Source: Chlamydia trachomatis (GTDB lineage Bacteria > Chlamydiota > Chlamydiia > Chlamydiales > 2-12-FULL-49-11). Taken from it: a DNA stretch of 14,668 nucleotides. Below the pieces are notes generated by a model. It made no database searches. It saw only the letters and a program-made list of their open reading frames with translations, and had not been told where the DNA came from. Positions 1 to 6,692 of this stretch are shown here, piece after piece (positions within the stretch are counted from its first letter, which is position 1; each line of letters begins with the position of its first letter). The position numbers and the translations under genes were made by a program. The DNA is taken from NCBI GenBank assembly GCA_945870925.1, contig CAMBTZ010000020.1, forward strand, positions 1 through 14,668. Reading direction: 5' to 3'.

Positions 1-178
1 TTCTTACCTTCTCTTCTTTAGTGGTATTTATCTCTTTTAAATAAAGCTCTATATCACTTGTCGGAAGTAGAATTCTGCTTGCAAGATATTTTGAGAGCTT
101 TCTTAGAATTTTATAAACAGCATAGCCAATAAGGCCATAAATAATAAGAAATACCAATAATGCAATAGCAGAGCTCAT
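1..178 (-). CDS. Partial small membrane protein, N-terminal 59 residues
   Basis: An open frame starts at an ATG (176-178) and runs off the left edge without a stop. Residues about 4-23 form one strongly hydrophobic segment (ALLVFLIIYGLIGYAVY), followed by a basic stretch (KILRKLSKYLASR) and a charged tail, so the protein is probably anchored with its N-terminus outside and the rest in the cytoplasm. A good ribosome binding site, GAGG in TTGAGGTAAT, lies just before the ATG, and a promoter-like pair sits further upstream (206-235). I do not recognise a family. The same TGAGGT-type leader precedes two other orphan genes in this window (6693 and 8882). The reading frame and start are well supported; function is unknown. 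Confidence 0.6.
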   Translation of the reverse strand, partial: MSSAIALLVFLIIYGLIGYAVYKILRKLSKYLASRILLPTSDIELYLKEINTTKEEKVR

Positions 179-205
179 ATTACCTCAACATAATTTTGGT
201 TAATT

Positions 206-235
206 TTATAAAGCAAGCAAGTTTAATGCAATCAA
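206..235 (-). promoter_or_regulatory. Candidate sigma70-type promoter for the gene at 1-178
   Basis: On the minus strand, TTGATT (230-235) and TATAAA (206-211) are separated by 18 bases, giving four and five matches to the -35 and -10 consensus. The -10 lies about 28 bases upstream of the ATG at 178, leaving a short leader that contains the GAGG ribosome binding site. The region is AT-rich, so chance matches are possible. Confidence 0.4.
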
Positions 236-280
236 ATTTCTAAACTGAAGTGCACTAAAGCTAAGAAATGAGAAGAGATC

Positions 281-664
281 TTAATAATACGATTGTCCAA
301 ATTTTGGTTGAACATAATTTGGATCATTTCTTCTCTCTTCTCCAAGTTGAACTGTCCCATCTGCAATTCTACGAATTCCGTCTCCCATTAAAAAACCACC
401 AGCTCCATAAAATGGAGGTATCACAGTGCCAACAATCATACAAAGTGCCCCTGCTAATAGTTCTACAGCACCAATATAAATATTGGCAGGAAGTTCAGGC
501 TCCTCTTTTGCATACACTAAGGGTTGAAAATGGGAATTGTAATTAATGGTTGTCTTTTTAAATGGGGCCTTGTTTTGGTTCTTAAATAAGCCGAACCAGT
601 TCCATTCCCATGGCCAACTTATTCCAGCTGCTATAAGAGCGCTACATTCTATTTTTTTCATCAC
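281..664 (-). CDS. Hypothetical protein with a hydrophobic hairpin, 127 aa
   Basis: The frame opens with two consecutive ATGs (664 and 661); AAGG about ten bases upstream could serve either. Residues 1-25 are mildly hydrophobic and rich in tryptophan (WPWEWNWFG). Residues about 61-95 form a hydrophobic region broken by PPFYGAGG, which would suit a membrane hairpin. It is followed by a conserved-looking segment with a GDGIRRIADGTVQLGEERR pattern and a tyrosine-rich tail ending in YY. It lies 48 bases downstream of the small gene at 713-907 on the same strand and may be cotranscribed with it. I do not recognise a named family; the GD-RR-DG-VQLGEERR stretch would be the best seed for a homology search. 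Probably a lineage-specific envelope or inclusion-membrane protein, which is an inference. Confidence 0.6.
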   Translation of the reverse strand: MMKKIECSALIAAGISWPWEWNWFGLFKNQNKAPFKKTTINYNSHFQPLVYAKEEPELPANIYIGAVELLAGALCMIVGTVIPPFYGAGGFLMGDGIRRIADGTVQLGEERRNDPNYVQPKFGQSYY

Positions 665-712
665 AATAACCTTGCTGTGGAGAGCAAAAAATAAGGCAAA
701 TACAACTTACGG

Positions 713-907
713 TTATTGAAGCCATCCTCCGAGAATAGCTAGAAAAAAAAATACGACGCACATAACCATCCATTGTTTTCTCCTATTATTTGAGTTCCAT
801 GCTTTTTTTAACCAATCGACATTTTTAAGTAAAACCCAACCCATCAAAGGTGTTGCGAGCAAAGTAAACATAAGTTTTATAGCTATTCTTTTTAATTCAG
901 CTTCCAT
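713..907 (-). CDS. Small two-helix membrane protein, 64 aa
   Basis: ATG at 907 is preceded by a purine-rich leader (CGGGGAAAAAA) that can act as ribosome binding site. Two hydrophobic segments are visible, about residues 8-27 (LMFTLLATPLMGWVLL) and 46-62 (WMVMCVVFFFLAILGGW), joined by a basic loop (KNVDWLKKAWNSNNRRKQ). The positive loop predicts a hairpin with the loop in the cytoplasm. Upstream, 126 bases separate it from the rsmE stop, and no convincing promoter or hairpin is visible there. The next gene on the strand starts 48 bases downstream. No family recognised; size and composition are typical of short chlamydial orphan membrane proteins, and the frame itself could still be fortuitous. 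Confidence 0.5.
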   Translation of the reverse strand: MEAELKRIAIKLMFTLLATPLMGWVLLKNVDWLKKAWNSNNRRKQWMVMCVVFFFLAILGGWLQ

Positions 908-1033
908 TTTTTTCCCCGAAAAAAAATTATGTAGACTAAATGATTTTATGTATAGATTTAGTTTTGAAGCGACTTAATCTTGAGGGTCAGGCATAAAAAT
1001 TTGCAAGAAGAGGGGTGAAACTTACGATATAAT

Positions 1034-1699
1034 TTAGGAGCAGATGAGGTAGGAGGCGACTATGGCGGCTGTTTCGGCTCTGAGGATGTTCGGTGAGAGG
1101 GTTGTCGGAATGGCTTTGCATGTGGTTTGGAAGTAGTCGATCTCTTTTTGTGTGAAACCGGATTCAGGGCCAACGATAATGCCCTTTGAAAGTTCATCTG
1201 TGTGATGAAATGTAGTTCCTTTAGGATCGGCTAGATAAAGTTTGAACGAGTGCTCCTTAAAATCGGTTATATGATGGTGCGCATAGATTGAGGGGAGGTG
1301 TAGCCTTTTACATTGTTTAATTGCAGAAATCGTGATTTTTTTCATGCGAAGGAGAAGGGCATCTGAGATAACATCAATTTTACTCCGCTCGGAAGGGAAG
1401 AACCAGAATTCAGTAATTCCGATCTCGGTCCCTTTTTCTAGGATAAATTCAAGGTGGGTTTTTTCTGGAAGTGCTTGAATTAGAACTGATTTCCTGTCTG
1501 ATTTTGGTTCTGAATGGACGGATTGAATTGTAATTAAGTCGGCATATATAGCAGTTGCTAGTTGTCCTTTCCCATTAACTAGCTCGATTCTTTCTCCATT
1601 TCGCACGCGAAGCACTTTTCTTAAATGATGAAGTTCTTCAACATCTAGTTCTGCTAGCGAGCCTGGAGTGAGTCTTGAATGGGTATAAAATCTATACAT
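1034..1699 (-). CDS. rsmE: 16S rRNA m3U1498 methyltransferase RsmE
   Basis: Predicted to methylate N3 of U1498 in 16S rRNA using S-adenosylmethionine. At 221 residues it is a little shorter than the usual 240 or so. The N-terminal PUA-like part is visible at residues 1-60 (ELHHLRKVLRVRNGERIEL). The SPOUT-type, knotted methyltransferase domain carries the family signatures in order: LEKGTEIGI (88-95), AIKQCKR (126-132), GPESGFT (177-183) and LSPNILRAETA (201-211). The start ATG lies one base after the stop of the YbbR-domain gene and has no clear ribosome binding site, so translation is probably coupled. It is the last gene of the aroD-dacA-YbbR-rsmE run. Its final 34 codons are unusual: by hand count 22 end in C, against 4 of the first 34. 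No intrinsic terminator follows the stop. Confidence 0.95.
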   Translation of the reverse strand: MYRFYTHSRLTPGSLAELDVEELHHLRKVLRVRNGERIELVNGKGQLATAIYADLITIQSVHSEPKSDRKSVLIQALPEKTHLEFILEKGTEIGITEFWFFPSERSKIDVISDALLLRMKKITISAIKQCKRLHLPSIYAHHHITDFKEHSFKLYLADPKGTTFHHTDELSKGIIVGPESGFTQKEIDYFQTTCKAIPTTLSPNILRAETAAIVASYLICS

Positions 1700-1700
1700 A

Positions 1701-2948
1701 TTAGGATTTTAAATTAGGTGTTTCTTTAATGAGGACTTCCTTTCCTTTTAACTGAATATTCAGATTTAACTCTGCATCATCAGCTGTAAATAAGGTGAAT
1801 CTATTCATGTAATTACGAAAGCGATTTCGTAAGTGCTCATCTCTAAGTGTAGGATGCATATCTTTAAGCTCATCATCATTAACCTCTGTAATCATGGTGC
1901 TCACATAACGATCTTCTAGCGCTGTTGGATTTACGAATTGAATTGACCAGTCTATATTTTCCTCATCGCTACCGGCAGTCATATTTACCGATATGAAGAC
2001 CATGTCTTTAACAATTTTGACAAAGAGTTCGCTTACCCCTTTTGTGTAGAGCTGTTTATTTAGTAACCTCAGCCCTTTAAGTGGAGAAATCAAATCATTG
2101 CCTGTTATGCTAATGCTTGAAGGAGATGTGGTTCCTTTATAATCAGGGGGAAAGAAAAGCGAGACAGGTAGAGAGAAGGTCACGGGGATAGTATCGGATC
2201 TAATAAAATCAATTCTGAGAAATTTTGCGTCAGGATCATCTATTTTTAGTGGCATATCAGAAATTGAAGGGAGATTAATAGTTTTCCATTCTTCTGGGAT
2301 GAAAAAACTTACGACATTTTTTTGCCGCGCAGAGTTAATTCGATCTAGATCGGCTTTAGAGATGTCATTCAAATTAAAAGTGAGCTTTAAACCTCTGGTT
2401 TTTAATTTTTTGATGATTTCATCAGGTCCGCTTATGTTCATATTTAAGTGATATGGCCATACATCAAGAAATTGGAAACCTTTTGGAGCTTCTCCAATAG
2501 GACGTGAGACATAAACTGGAATTTTTTCATGAGCAAAGGGTACTAGGTTGATAACAAGTGTTTTTGCGTAAATTTTATTGATGTGACTTGCAATGCTTAG
2601 TTCGGGATTTAAAGAGATTAAGTGTTTTTTTTGTATATTAATAATGTTTTCAGTTGAAAAGTCGCTGCCATCAATCACTACTTCTAAATCACTTGGCGAG
2701 ATCTCTTCGAGATGAGATTTTTTACCGGCAATTGTTAATGAAAAACGCTTATTTAAAAGGCCGGAAGGTTGGAGGCCATTGACTGTTTTTCCTGAAGGTA
2801 GATTGATGATCCTTACACCGATTGTGTTAATGGTTTTTGTTAGCGTAAGCGACTGATCTACTACGAACCAAACTATAATAGCTAGGAGTAGTGAGACTAG
2901 TTTTTTTAGCCAGTTATCTATTAATAATCTTTTTATTAAAGAGATCAT
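1701..2948 (-). CDS. cdaR: YbbR-domain membrane protein, probable regulator of diadenylate cyclase (CdaR-like)
   Basis: A 415-residue protein with one N-terminal transmembrane helix (about residues 15-31, KLVSLLLAIIVWFVVDQ) and a long extracytoplasmic part made of YbbR-type beta modules, roughly at 37-95, 135-185 and 250-315; each has the family's short strand pattern with IPV at module starts. In Firmicutes and chlamydiae this protein is encoded beside the c-di-AMP synthase CdaA/DacA and modulates it; that role is transferred by analogy. I choose the ATG at 2948 because it overlaps the dacA stop as ATGA, a typical coupling, and is preceded by GGGAGTGG. An in-frame GTG at 2960 would add four residues but lies too close to that site. 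The rsmE ATG begins one base after this stop. Confidence 0.87.
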   Translation of the reverse strand: MISLIKRLLIDNWLKKLVSLLLAIIVWFVVDQSLTLTKTINTIGVRIINLPSGKTVNGLQPSGLLNKRFSLTIAGKKSHLEEISPSDLEVVIDGSDFSTENIINIQKKHLISLNPELSIASHINKIYAKTLVINLVPFAHEKIPVYVSRPIGEAPKGFQFLDVWPYHLNMNISGPDEIIKKLKTRGLKLTFNLNDISKADLDRINSARQKNVVSFFIPEEWKTINLPSISDMPLKIDDPDAKFLRIDFIRSDTIPVTFSLPVSLFFPPDYKGTTSPSSISITGNDLISPLKGLRLLNKQLYTKGVSELFVKIVKDMVFISVNMTAGSDEENIDWSIQFVNPTALEDRYVSTMITEVNDDELKDMHPTLRDEHLRNRFRNYMNRFTLFTADDAELNLNIQLKGKEVLIKETPNLKS

Positions 2949-3739
2949 CGCTTTAACCACTCCCAGATATTTTCTTTCTTAATGCTGGCAGGCTCTTCTT
3001 CTTGATAAAAAAGACTTCTAAGAACCCCTTTGAATCTATCAATTTTTATTCCACGAGTAATAATGCCGTCTCTAGCTAAAGAGACTTTCCCTTGTTCTTC
3101 GGATACAATAATCACAAGAGAATCTGTTACAAGGCTTAAGCCGATGCCTGCTCTGTGTCTTGTCCCAAGTGATTTTTGAATATGAGGACTGTCAGCTAGT
3201 GGTAAAATGACTGAAGCTGCGACAACTTTTTTGTCTTTTATAATCACTGCGCCATCATGAAGAGGGGCTGATTTAGAGAAGATGGTCTCGATAAGCTCTG
3301 AAGTAAAGTCAGCGTTTAGGATAACCGCTTTTTTAGCATACTCTTCGAGGGAATCGTCTTTTTCAAGGACAATAAGAGCTCCAATTTGCTTTTCAGCCAT
3401 CCGATAGGTTGAAGTTGCTAACTGATCGAGAAATTTATCAAATTCTGTAATCTCTTTGGATCTTGTTGTTTTAAGACTGAGTTTTGAAAGGGCTGCTCTA
3501 AGTTCGGGTTGAAAGATCACAATAATGGCTATAGCTGCAACATTTGCAAGGAGTAAGATTAATTTATTAAGAACAGGAAGGGGTAAGTAAATTGAAAGTG
3601 CAAAGAGCAAAAGAAAGGCAATTACGCCAAACATTAGGTCCATTGATCGAGTATTCCAGAAAAAAGAGAGCAAATAGTTGATAATGACCGTCATGATCAA
3701 AATTTCAAAGAAGGGGATGAGCATTTGAAATAAGTTCAT
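2945..3739 (-). CDS. dacA: Diadenylate cyclase DacA/CdaA (c-di-AMP synthase)
   Basis: Makes cyclic di-AMP from two ATP at the inner membrane. The 264-residue product (from ATG 3739) has three hydrophobic helices at about 11-28, 35-51 and 58-76, a linker, and a DisA_N (DUF147) catalytic domain at about 95-230. Both signature motifs are intact: DGA at 162-164 in APLHDGAVI and RHR at 194-196 in LGTRHRAGIG. The frame stays open to a TTG at 3790, but that codon has no ribosome binding site, whereas GGAAG precedes the ATG at 3739 and the resulting length matches CdaA. It overlaps the YbbR gene by four bases (ATGA). In Chlamydia trachomatis the orthologue (CT012) makes c-di-AMP that is sensed by host STING; a similar role is possible here but inferred. 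Confidence 0.95.
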   Translation of the reverse strand: MNLFQMLIPFFEILIMTVIINYLLSFFWNTRSMDLMFGVIAFLLLFALSIYLPLPVLNKLILLLANVAAIAIIVIFQPELRAALSKLSLKTTRSKEITEFDKFLDQLATSTYRMAEKQIGALIVLEKDDSLEEYAKKAVILNADFTSELIETIFSKSAPLHDGAVIIKDKKVVAASVILPLADSPHIQKSLGTRHRAGIGLSLVTDSLVIIVSEEQGKVSLARDGIITRGIKIDRFKGVLRSLFYQEEEPASIKKENIWEWLKR

Positions 3740-3824
3740 TAAAGTCTTCCGGTATGTCTCTGTTTTCTTCGTTTTGAGATAAAAACTCAAGTAAAAAGCA
3801 TTAAATTTAATCTTAAGTTGGCCT

Positions 3825-4460
3825 TTAAACTAAAGTTAGTCCTGGGGACACTTTATCACGAGTATGAAGAATTGTATAATTTAAATAATTCCCAGCTTTT
3901 AAGCCATCAGTTCTTGTAATTCTTCCATAATCTCCCATGCAAATACCGATGATATTCAAGCCTGATTTATTCATTTTTTGTACAAAACGGAGCATTTTAT
4001 AAGAATCGGAAAATGAGTTTGCGGTTGTGCAAATTTTATATGCATAAGAGGGTTGAGTCAGCATTTTATTTAATATAACATCAAGGTGCTTTGGAGTGGC
4101 GATAAAATTGTGATAGGATAAAATGATTTTTGTTTCTGACTGGGCATCAAGAAGTTCGTTTAAAAAAATAGGGTCTGTATCGGATTCAAAATCAAAATAA
4201 TCGGGTTTAAAAGCTAGGAGACTTTTAGCCAGTTGTAAACGTTTTTCTTCACTTCCTAAAAAACCACCACCGTTTCGTCTACTTCTTAGCGTAAAAATAA
4301 CTTTTCCTGTTATGGTTCTTCTAAGATGTTCTATAGAGGGTAGATCAATCTCTTGAAAAAGATCAATACGAAGCTCCACGCCATCTCTAATGGAGTTTGC
4401 CTGAGCTATCCTGCTAGAGGCAATTTGATATGTGGGACCTGTAATGATTGCTATTTGCAT
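3825..4460 (-). CDS. aroD: 3-dehydroquinate dehydratase, type I (AroD), stand-alone domain
   Basis: Third step of the shikimate pathway: 3-dehydroquinate to 3-dehydroshikimate by a Schiff-base mechanism. The 211-residue product has ELRID (29-33), FTLRSRRNGG (56-65), catalytic His117 in SYHNF, Schiff-base Lys142 in YKICTTANSF and GRITR (179-183). Chlamydia carries an AroDE fusion; here the frame ends right after SPGLTLV, at the domain junction, and the next gene begins within 90 bases, so there is no room for AroE. The canonical APGQ active-site loop reads SPGL, with the glutamine apparently lost. I take the ATG at 4460, preceded by GGGG; the upstream in-frame TTG at 4532 would add 24 atypical residues and run into the aroB leader. 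aroB diverges from it across a 78-base gap. Confidence 0.92.
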   Translation of the reverse strand: MQIAIITGPTYQIASSRIAQANSIRDGVELRIDLFQEIDLPSIEHLRRTITGKVIFTLRSRRNGGGFLGSEEKRLQLAKSLLAFKPDYFDFESDTDPIFLNELLDAQSETKIILSYHNFIATPKHLDVILNKMLTQPSYAYKICTTANSFSDSYKMLRFVQKMNKSGLNIIGICMGDYGRITRTDGLKAGNYLNYTILHTRDKVSPGLTLV

Positions 4461-4538
4461 AAACGACCCCGCGCCAAGAGAGAAGTAGTGTACTCTTTTT
4501 GGGGAATAAAGTAACGTGATTTTTAGAGGCAATTGAGA

Positions 4539-5588
4539 ATGTATTCAAAGATTTTAGCTAGCTTAAAATCCCGGTCCGGAAAAATAGTTATCATTTCTGA
4601 CACAAATGTAGCAAATCTCTATTCAGATGCTTTTTGTAAGAGCCTTCAAAACATTAAACCTGATACAGTTTTATTAAATATTCCTCCTGGTGAAGTGTCT
4701 AAAAGTCGCGAAATTAAAGAAATTTTAGAAGATAAATTAATAGAAATGGGTGTCGGTAAAAACGATCTCTTAATTGCATTTGGCGGAGGTGTTGTATCTG
4801 ACGTAGTTGGCTATTTAGCAGCAACTTATCTTAGGGGAATTTCTTATATAGTAATACCTACAACTTTGATGGGGATGGTTGATGCTGCTATAGGCGGAAA
4901 AAATGGGATCAATCATAAAAAAGGCAAAAATCTAATGGGCAGTCTGCTTTCGCCGGATGATGTTTATATTGAACCTGGGTTTTTAGCAACTTTACCAGAT
5001 ATTGTTTATAGAGAAGGTTTTATAGAGGTTATTAAATATGGTCTTATCTTTGATGAAGAGATGTTTTGTGGGTTAGAAAATAAAGTATTAAGTGAGAGAG
5101 AATATATTGATAAAAGCATTCAAATTAAGAGAATTATTGTAAGAAAGGATCCAAATGATTCGGGATTAAGGAGGATATTAAATTATGGTCATTTGGTAGC
5201 TCATGCAATAGAGAAATGCACAGCCTATTCAGTATCACATGGTAGAGCTCTTTGGTTTGGTATTTTGATAGAAAATTATATTAGCTACTTAAAGGGGTAT
5301 CTTTCGATTGAAAGTGTCGAAAGAATTGCAACACTTCTTTTGAGTGAGGAGGTTAGATTTTTTCCAATATCCGGAATTTTTCCCGAAGTTCTTTATGAGG
5401 CAATGAAGAATGATAAAAAGGCTAGTAATAGCGTTCCTCGGGTCGTTCTTCTAAAGCGAATAGGAAAAGTTGTCTCGTTTGGTGGCGAGTATTGCACTTT
5501 GCTTAACTATGCAGACTTTGCTAAAGCCTTTTCATGGGCTAGTAATTTAATTGAAAAACCTTTGCCGATTCGGTCTTTAACAGTTTGA
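4539..5588 (+). CDS. aroB: 3-dehydroquinate synthase AroB
   Basis: Second step of the shikimate pathway: NAD- and metal-dependent cyclisation of DAHP to 3-dehydroquinate. The 349-residue protein shows the NAD-binding GGGVVSDVVGYLAATYLRG (82-100), PTTLMGMVDAAIGGKNGIN (107-125), REGFIEVIKYG (158-168), and the metal-ligand region NYGHLVAHAIE (215-225) with His234 in SHGRA, plus NDKK near 291-294. These support an active enzyme. ATG 4539 is preferred over the in-frame TTG at 4533 because AGAGG (4525-4529) is well spaced only for the ATG. The last 18 or so residues extend past the usual end of the family, and the last 82 bases overlap the 3' end of the convergent HD-domain gene. No clear promoter was seen in the 78 bases shared with aroD. 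Confidence 0.96.
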   Translation: MYSKILASLKSRSGKIVIISDTNVANLYSDAFCKSLQNIKPDTVLLNIPPGEVSKSREIKEILEDKLIEMGVGKNDLLIAFGGGVVSDVVGYLAATYLRGISYIVIPTTLMGMVDAAIGGKNGINHKKGKNLMGSLLSPDDVYIEPGFLATLPDIVYREGFIEVIKYGLIFDEEMFCGLENKVLSEREYIDKSIQIKRIIVRKDPNDSGLRRILNYGHLVAHAIEKCTAYSVSHGRALWFGILIENYISYLKGYLSIESVERIATLLLSEEVRFFPISGIFPEVLYEAMKNDKKASNSVPRVVLLKRIGKVVSFGGEYCTLLNYADFAKAFSWASNLIEKPLPIRSLTV

Positions 5589-6577
5589 TACTCATTTGCA
5601 AGGGCGCTATCAAGTGATGTGAGTCTAACAATTTGGTCTCCGCAACTCATCCACGGATCAAATCCCCAGAATTTAGTAATCAAAATTGTGTCAGCTTCTT
5701 CAGGGTTAACAAATAAGAAAAAGTCATTTGTGTTTAAAACCATGCGCATTCGATTTTTAATATAATGATCATTTGATAGGAGTAGTCGATTCCATATAAT
5801 ATCATCAGTTCCTTTATGAAATTCTTCATTTGAGATAAGACCTGTTTCTAAGCCTTTAATAATAGCATCGGCAAGCCATCGCGACGAAAGGTGGTTTTCA
5901 GGACTTCCAAAGCAGTCCTCTGTCATAAAAAGGGCAAATTTTATTACTTTTTTCATAAGATTACTATTAGATGCTATCCATCGATTGTTTTTAAAGTGAC
6001 AATCTTTAAAAATTTCTATAGCCTCTTCTTTTGTTATAAACTTTTGATGATATGCACCTTGTATGCTGTAGTCAAGTCTATCTGCCGATGGGTTAGGTCG
6101 TGGTTGTTCAAGTGCCGGTGCATTTTCTTCAGAGGGAAGAGCCATTTTTGGATTAAACCCATGTTTTCTTAAAATGTTACTCAAGCCTGAACTTTCCAAA
6201 TACTCCTCGTGAATGCTATTTTGATAGTCTACATCATTGTATTCCTTATTAAATACCCAATCACCCACGTGTGAAAAAGCTGTGTGTGAGACATCATGAA
6301 GAAGGCCTGCTATTTGCTCATTTAAGGGGCGATTGCTTGCTCTTAAAAGGTGAAATACTCCAAGCGAATGAGAATATCTCGTAAATTCTTCTTTGTGAGT
6401 GGTATAGTAAGACACTCCATATTGGCGGATATTATTAAGCCTTTGAAATGCAGCGCTATCTATAAGTTCTAAAATTACAGGCTCTTCCACATCTACAGAG
6501 CCATAAAATGTTTCTATCGGCCTTCCGAAAAGGCTTAATTTAATAAGAAAAAAGAAAATAAAGCATTTAGCTGTCAT
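5507..6577 (-). CDS. HD-domain phosphohydrolase, SAMHD1/dGTPase-like
   Basis: A metal-dependent HD phosphohydrolase of the COG1078/SAMHD1 type; members hydrolyse dNTPs or other phosphoesters, and the substrate here is unknown. Numbering from ATG 6577 (356 aa), the characteristic segments are LIDSAAFQRLNNIRQYGVSY (38-57), RYSHSLGV (67-74), LLHDVSHTAFSH (92-103) and SADRLDYS (165-172). The expected metal ligands His70, His94, Asp95 and Asp166 are all present. The N-terminus is odd: AKCFIFFFLIKLSLFG (residues 3-18) looks like a signal peptide or anchor, which cytosolic dNTPases lack. Start choice is uncertain: ATG 6577, TTG 6586, GTG 6589 and TTG 6616 are in frame and none has a clear ribosome binding site. 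The 3' end overlaps aroB tail to tail. A promoter candidate lies at 6642-6670. Confidence 0.85.
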   Translation of the reverse strand: MTAKCFIFFFLIKLSLFGRPIETFYGSVDVEEPVILELIDSAAFQRLNNIRQYGVSYYTTHKEEFTRYSHSLGVFHLLRASNRPLNEQIAGLLHDVSHTAFSHVGDWVFNKEYNDVDYQNSIHEEYLESSGLSNILRKHGFNPKMALPSEENAPALEQPRPNPSADRLDYSIQGAYHQKFITKEEAIEIFKDCHFKNNRWIASNSNLMKKVIKFALFMTEDCFGSPENHLSSRWLADAIIKGLETGLISNEEFHKGTDDIIWNRLLLSNDHYIKNRMRMVLNTNDFFLFVNPEEADTILITKFWGFDPWMSCGDQIVRLTSLDSALANEYQTVKDRIGKGFSIKLLAHEKALAKSA

Positions 6578-6585
6578 AAGTCGCA

Positions 6586-6644
6586 ACACTTTACACGCAG
6601 CAATGCTTTTTGGCAACAGAATTTTTTTAATTGATGTAAAGTGT
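6586..6644. repeat. Perfect 10-bp inverted repeat in the HD-gene upstream region
   Basis: ACACTTTACA (6586-6595) and its exact reverse complement TGTAAAGTGT (6635-6644) are 39 bases apart. The right arm touches the -10 of the minus-strand promoter and lies between the -35 and -10 boxes of the plus-strand promoter. The left arm lies just upstream of the ATG chosen for the HD gene. It is a plausible paired operator; nothing shows that it is bound. Confidence 0.45.
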
Positions 6645-6659
6645 ATATCGCTTTATAAT
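6631..6659 (+). promoter_or_regulatory. Strong sigma70-type promoter for the orphan gene at 6693
   Basis: TTGATG (6631-6636) and a perfect TATAAT (6654-6659) are separated by 17 bases, the consensus spacing. The predicted transcript starts near 6666 and has a leader of about 27 bases with a TGAGG ribosome binding site before the ATG at 6693. It is among the best promoter matches in the window and overlaps a minus-strand promoter at 6642-6670. Confidence 0.65.
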
Positions 6660-6670
6660 TAACTTATCAA
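6642..6670 (-). promoter_or_regulatory. Candidate promoter for the HD-domain gene, overlapping the divergent one
   Basis: On the minus strand, TTGATA (6665-6670) and TATACA (6642-6647) are spaced by 17 bases. The -10 is weaker than that of the opposing promoter, with four of six matches. Transcription would begin near 6635, upstream of every candidate start of the HD gene. Because the two promoters share most of their footprint, polymerase could not occupy both at once. Confidence 0.45.
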
Positions 6671-6692
6671 TAATTAAAATTTGAGGTTAATT

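Noticed and set aside
268..546. 92-codon open frame on the plus strand opposite the 127-residue orphan
   Set aside because: Its composition (many His, Gln and Leu) reads as the antisense of the minus-strand gene, which has the better ribosome binding site and a protein-like hydrophobic hairpin.
3740..3790. Upstream TTG start for dacA adding 17 residues
   Set aside because: There is no ribosome binding site, and the ATG at 3739 with GGAAG gives the usual protein length.
3791..3824. Possibility that AroE survives as a frameshifted remnant after aroD
   Set aside because: Only 34 bases are free of any open frame before the dacA frame, too few for an AroE domain, and they show no AroE-like coding pattern.
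4461..4532. Upstream TTG start for aroD adding 24 residues
   Set aside because: It would begin next to the aroB start and add sequence unlike AroD; ATG 4460 is preceded by a G-rich site and begins with a typical strand.
5891..6172. 93-codon plus-strand open frame inside the HD-domain gene
   Set aside because: The minus strand encodes all HD-family motifs here; this frame is rich in Phe, Cys and Lys without domain-like pattern.
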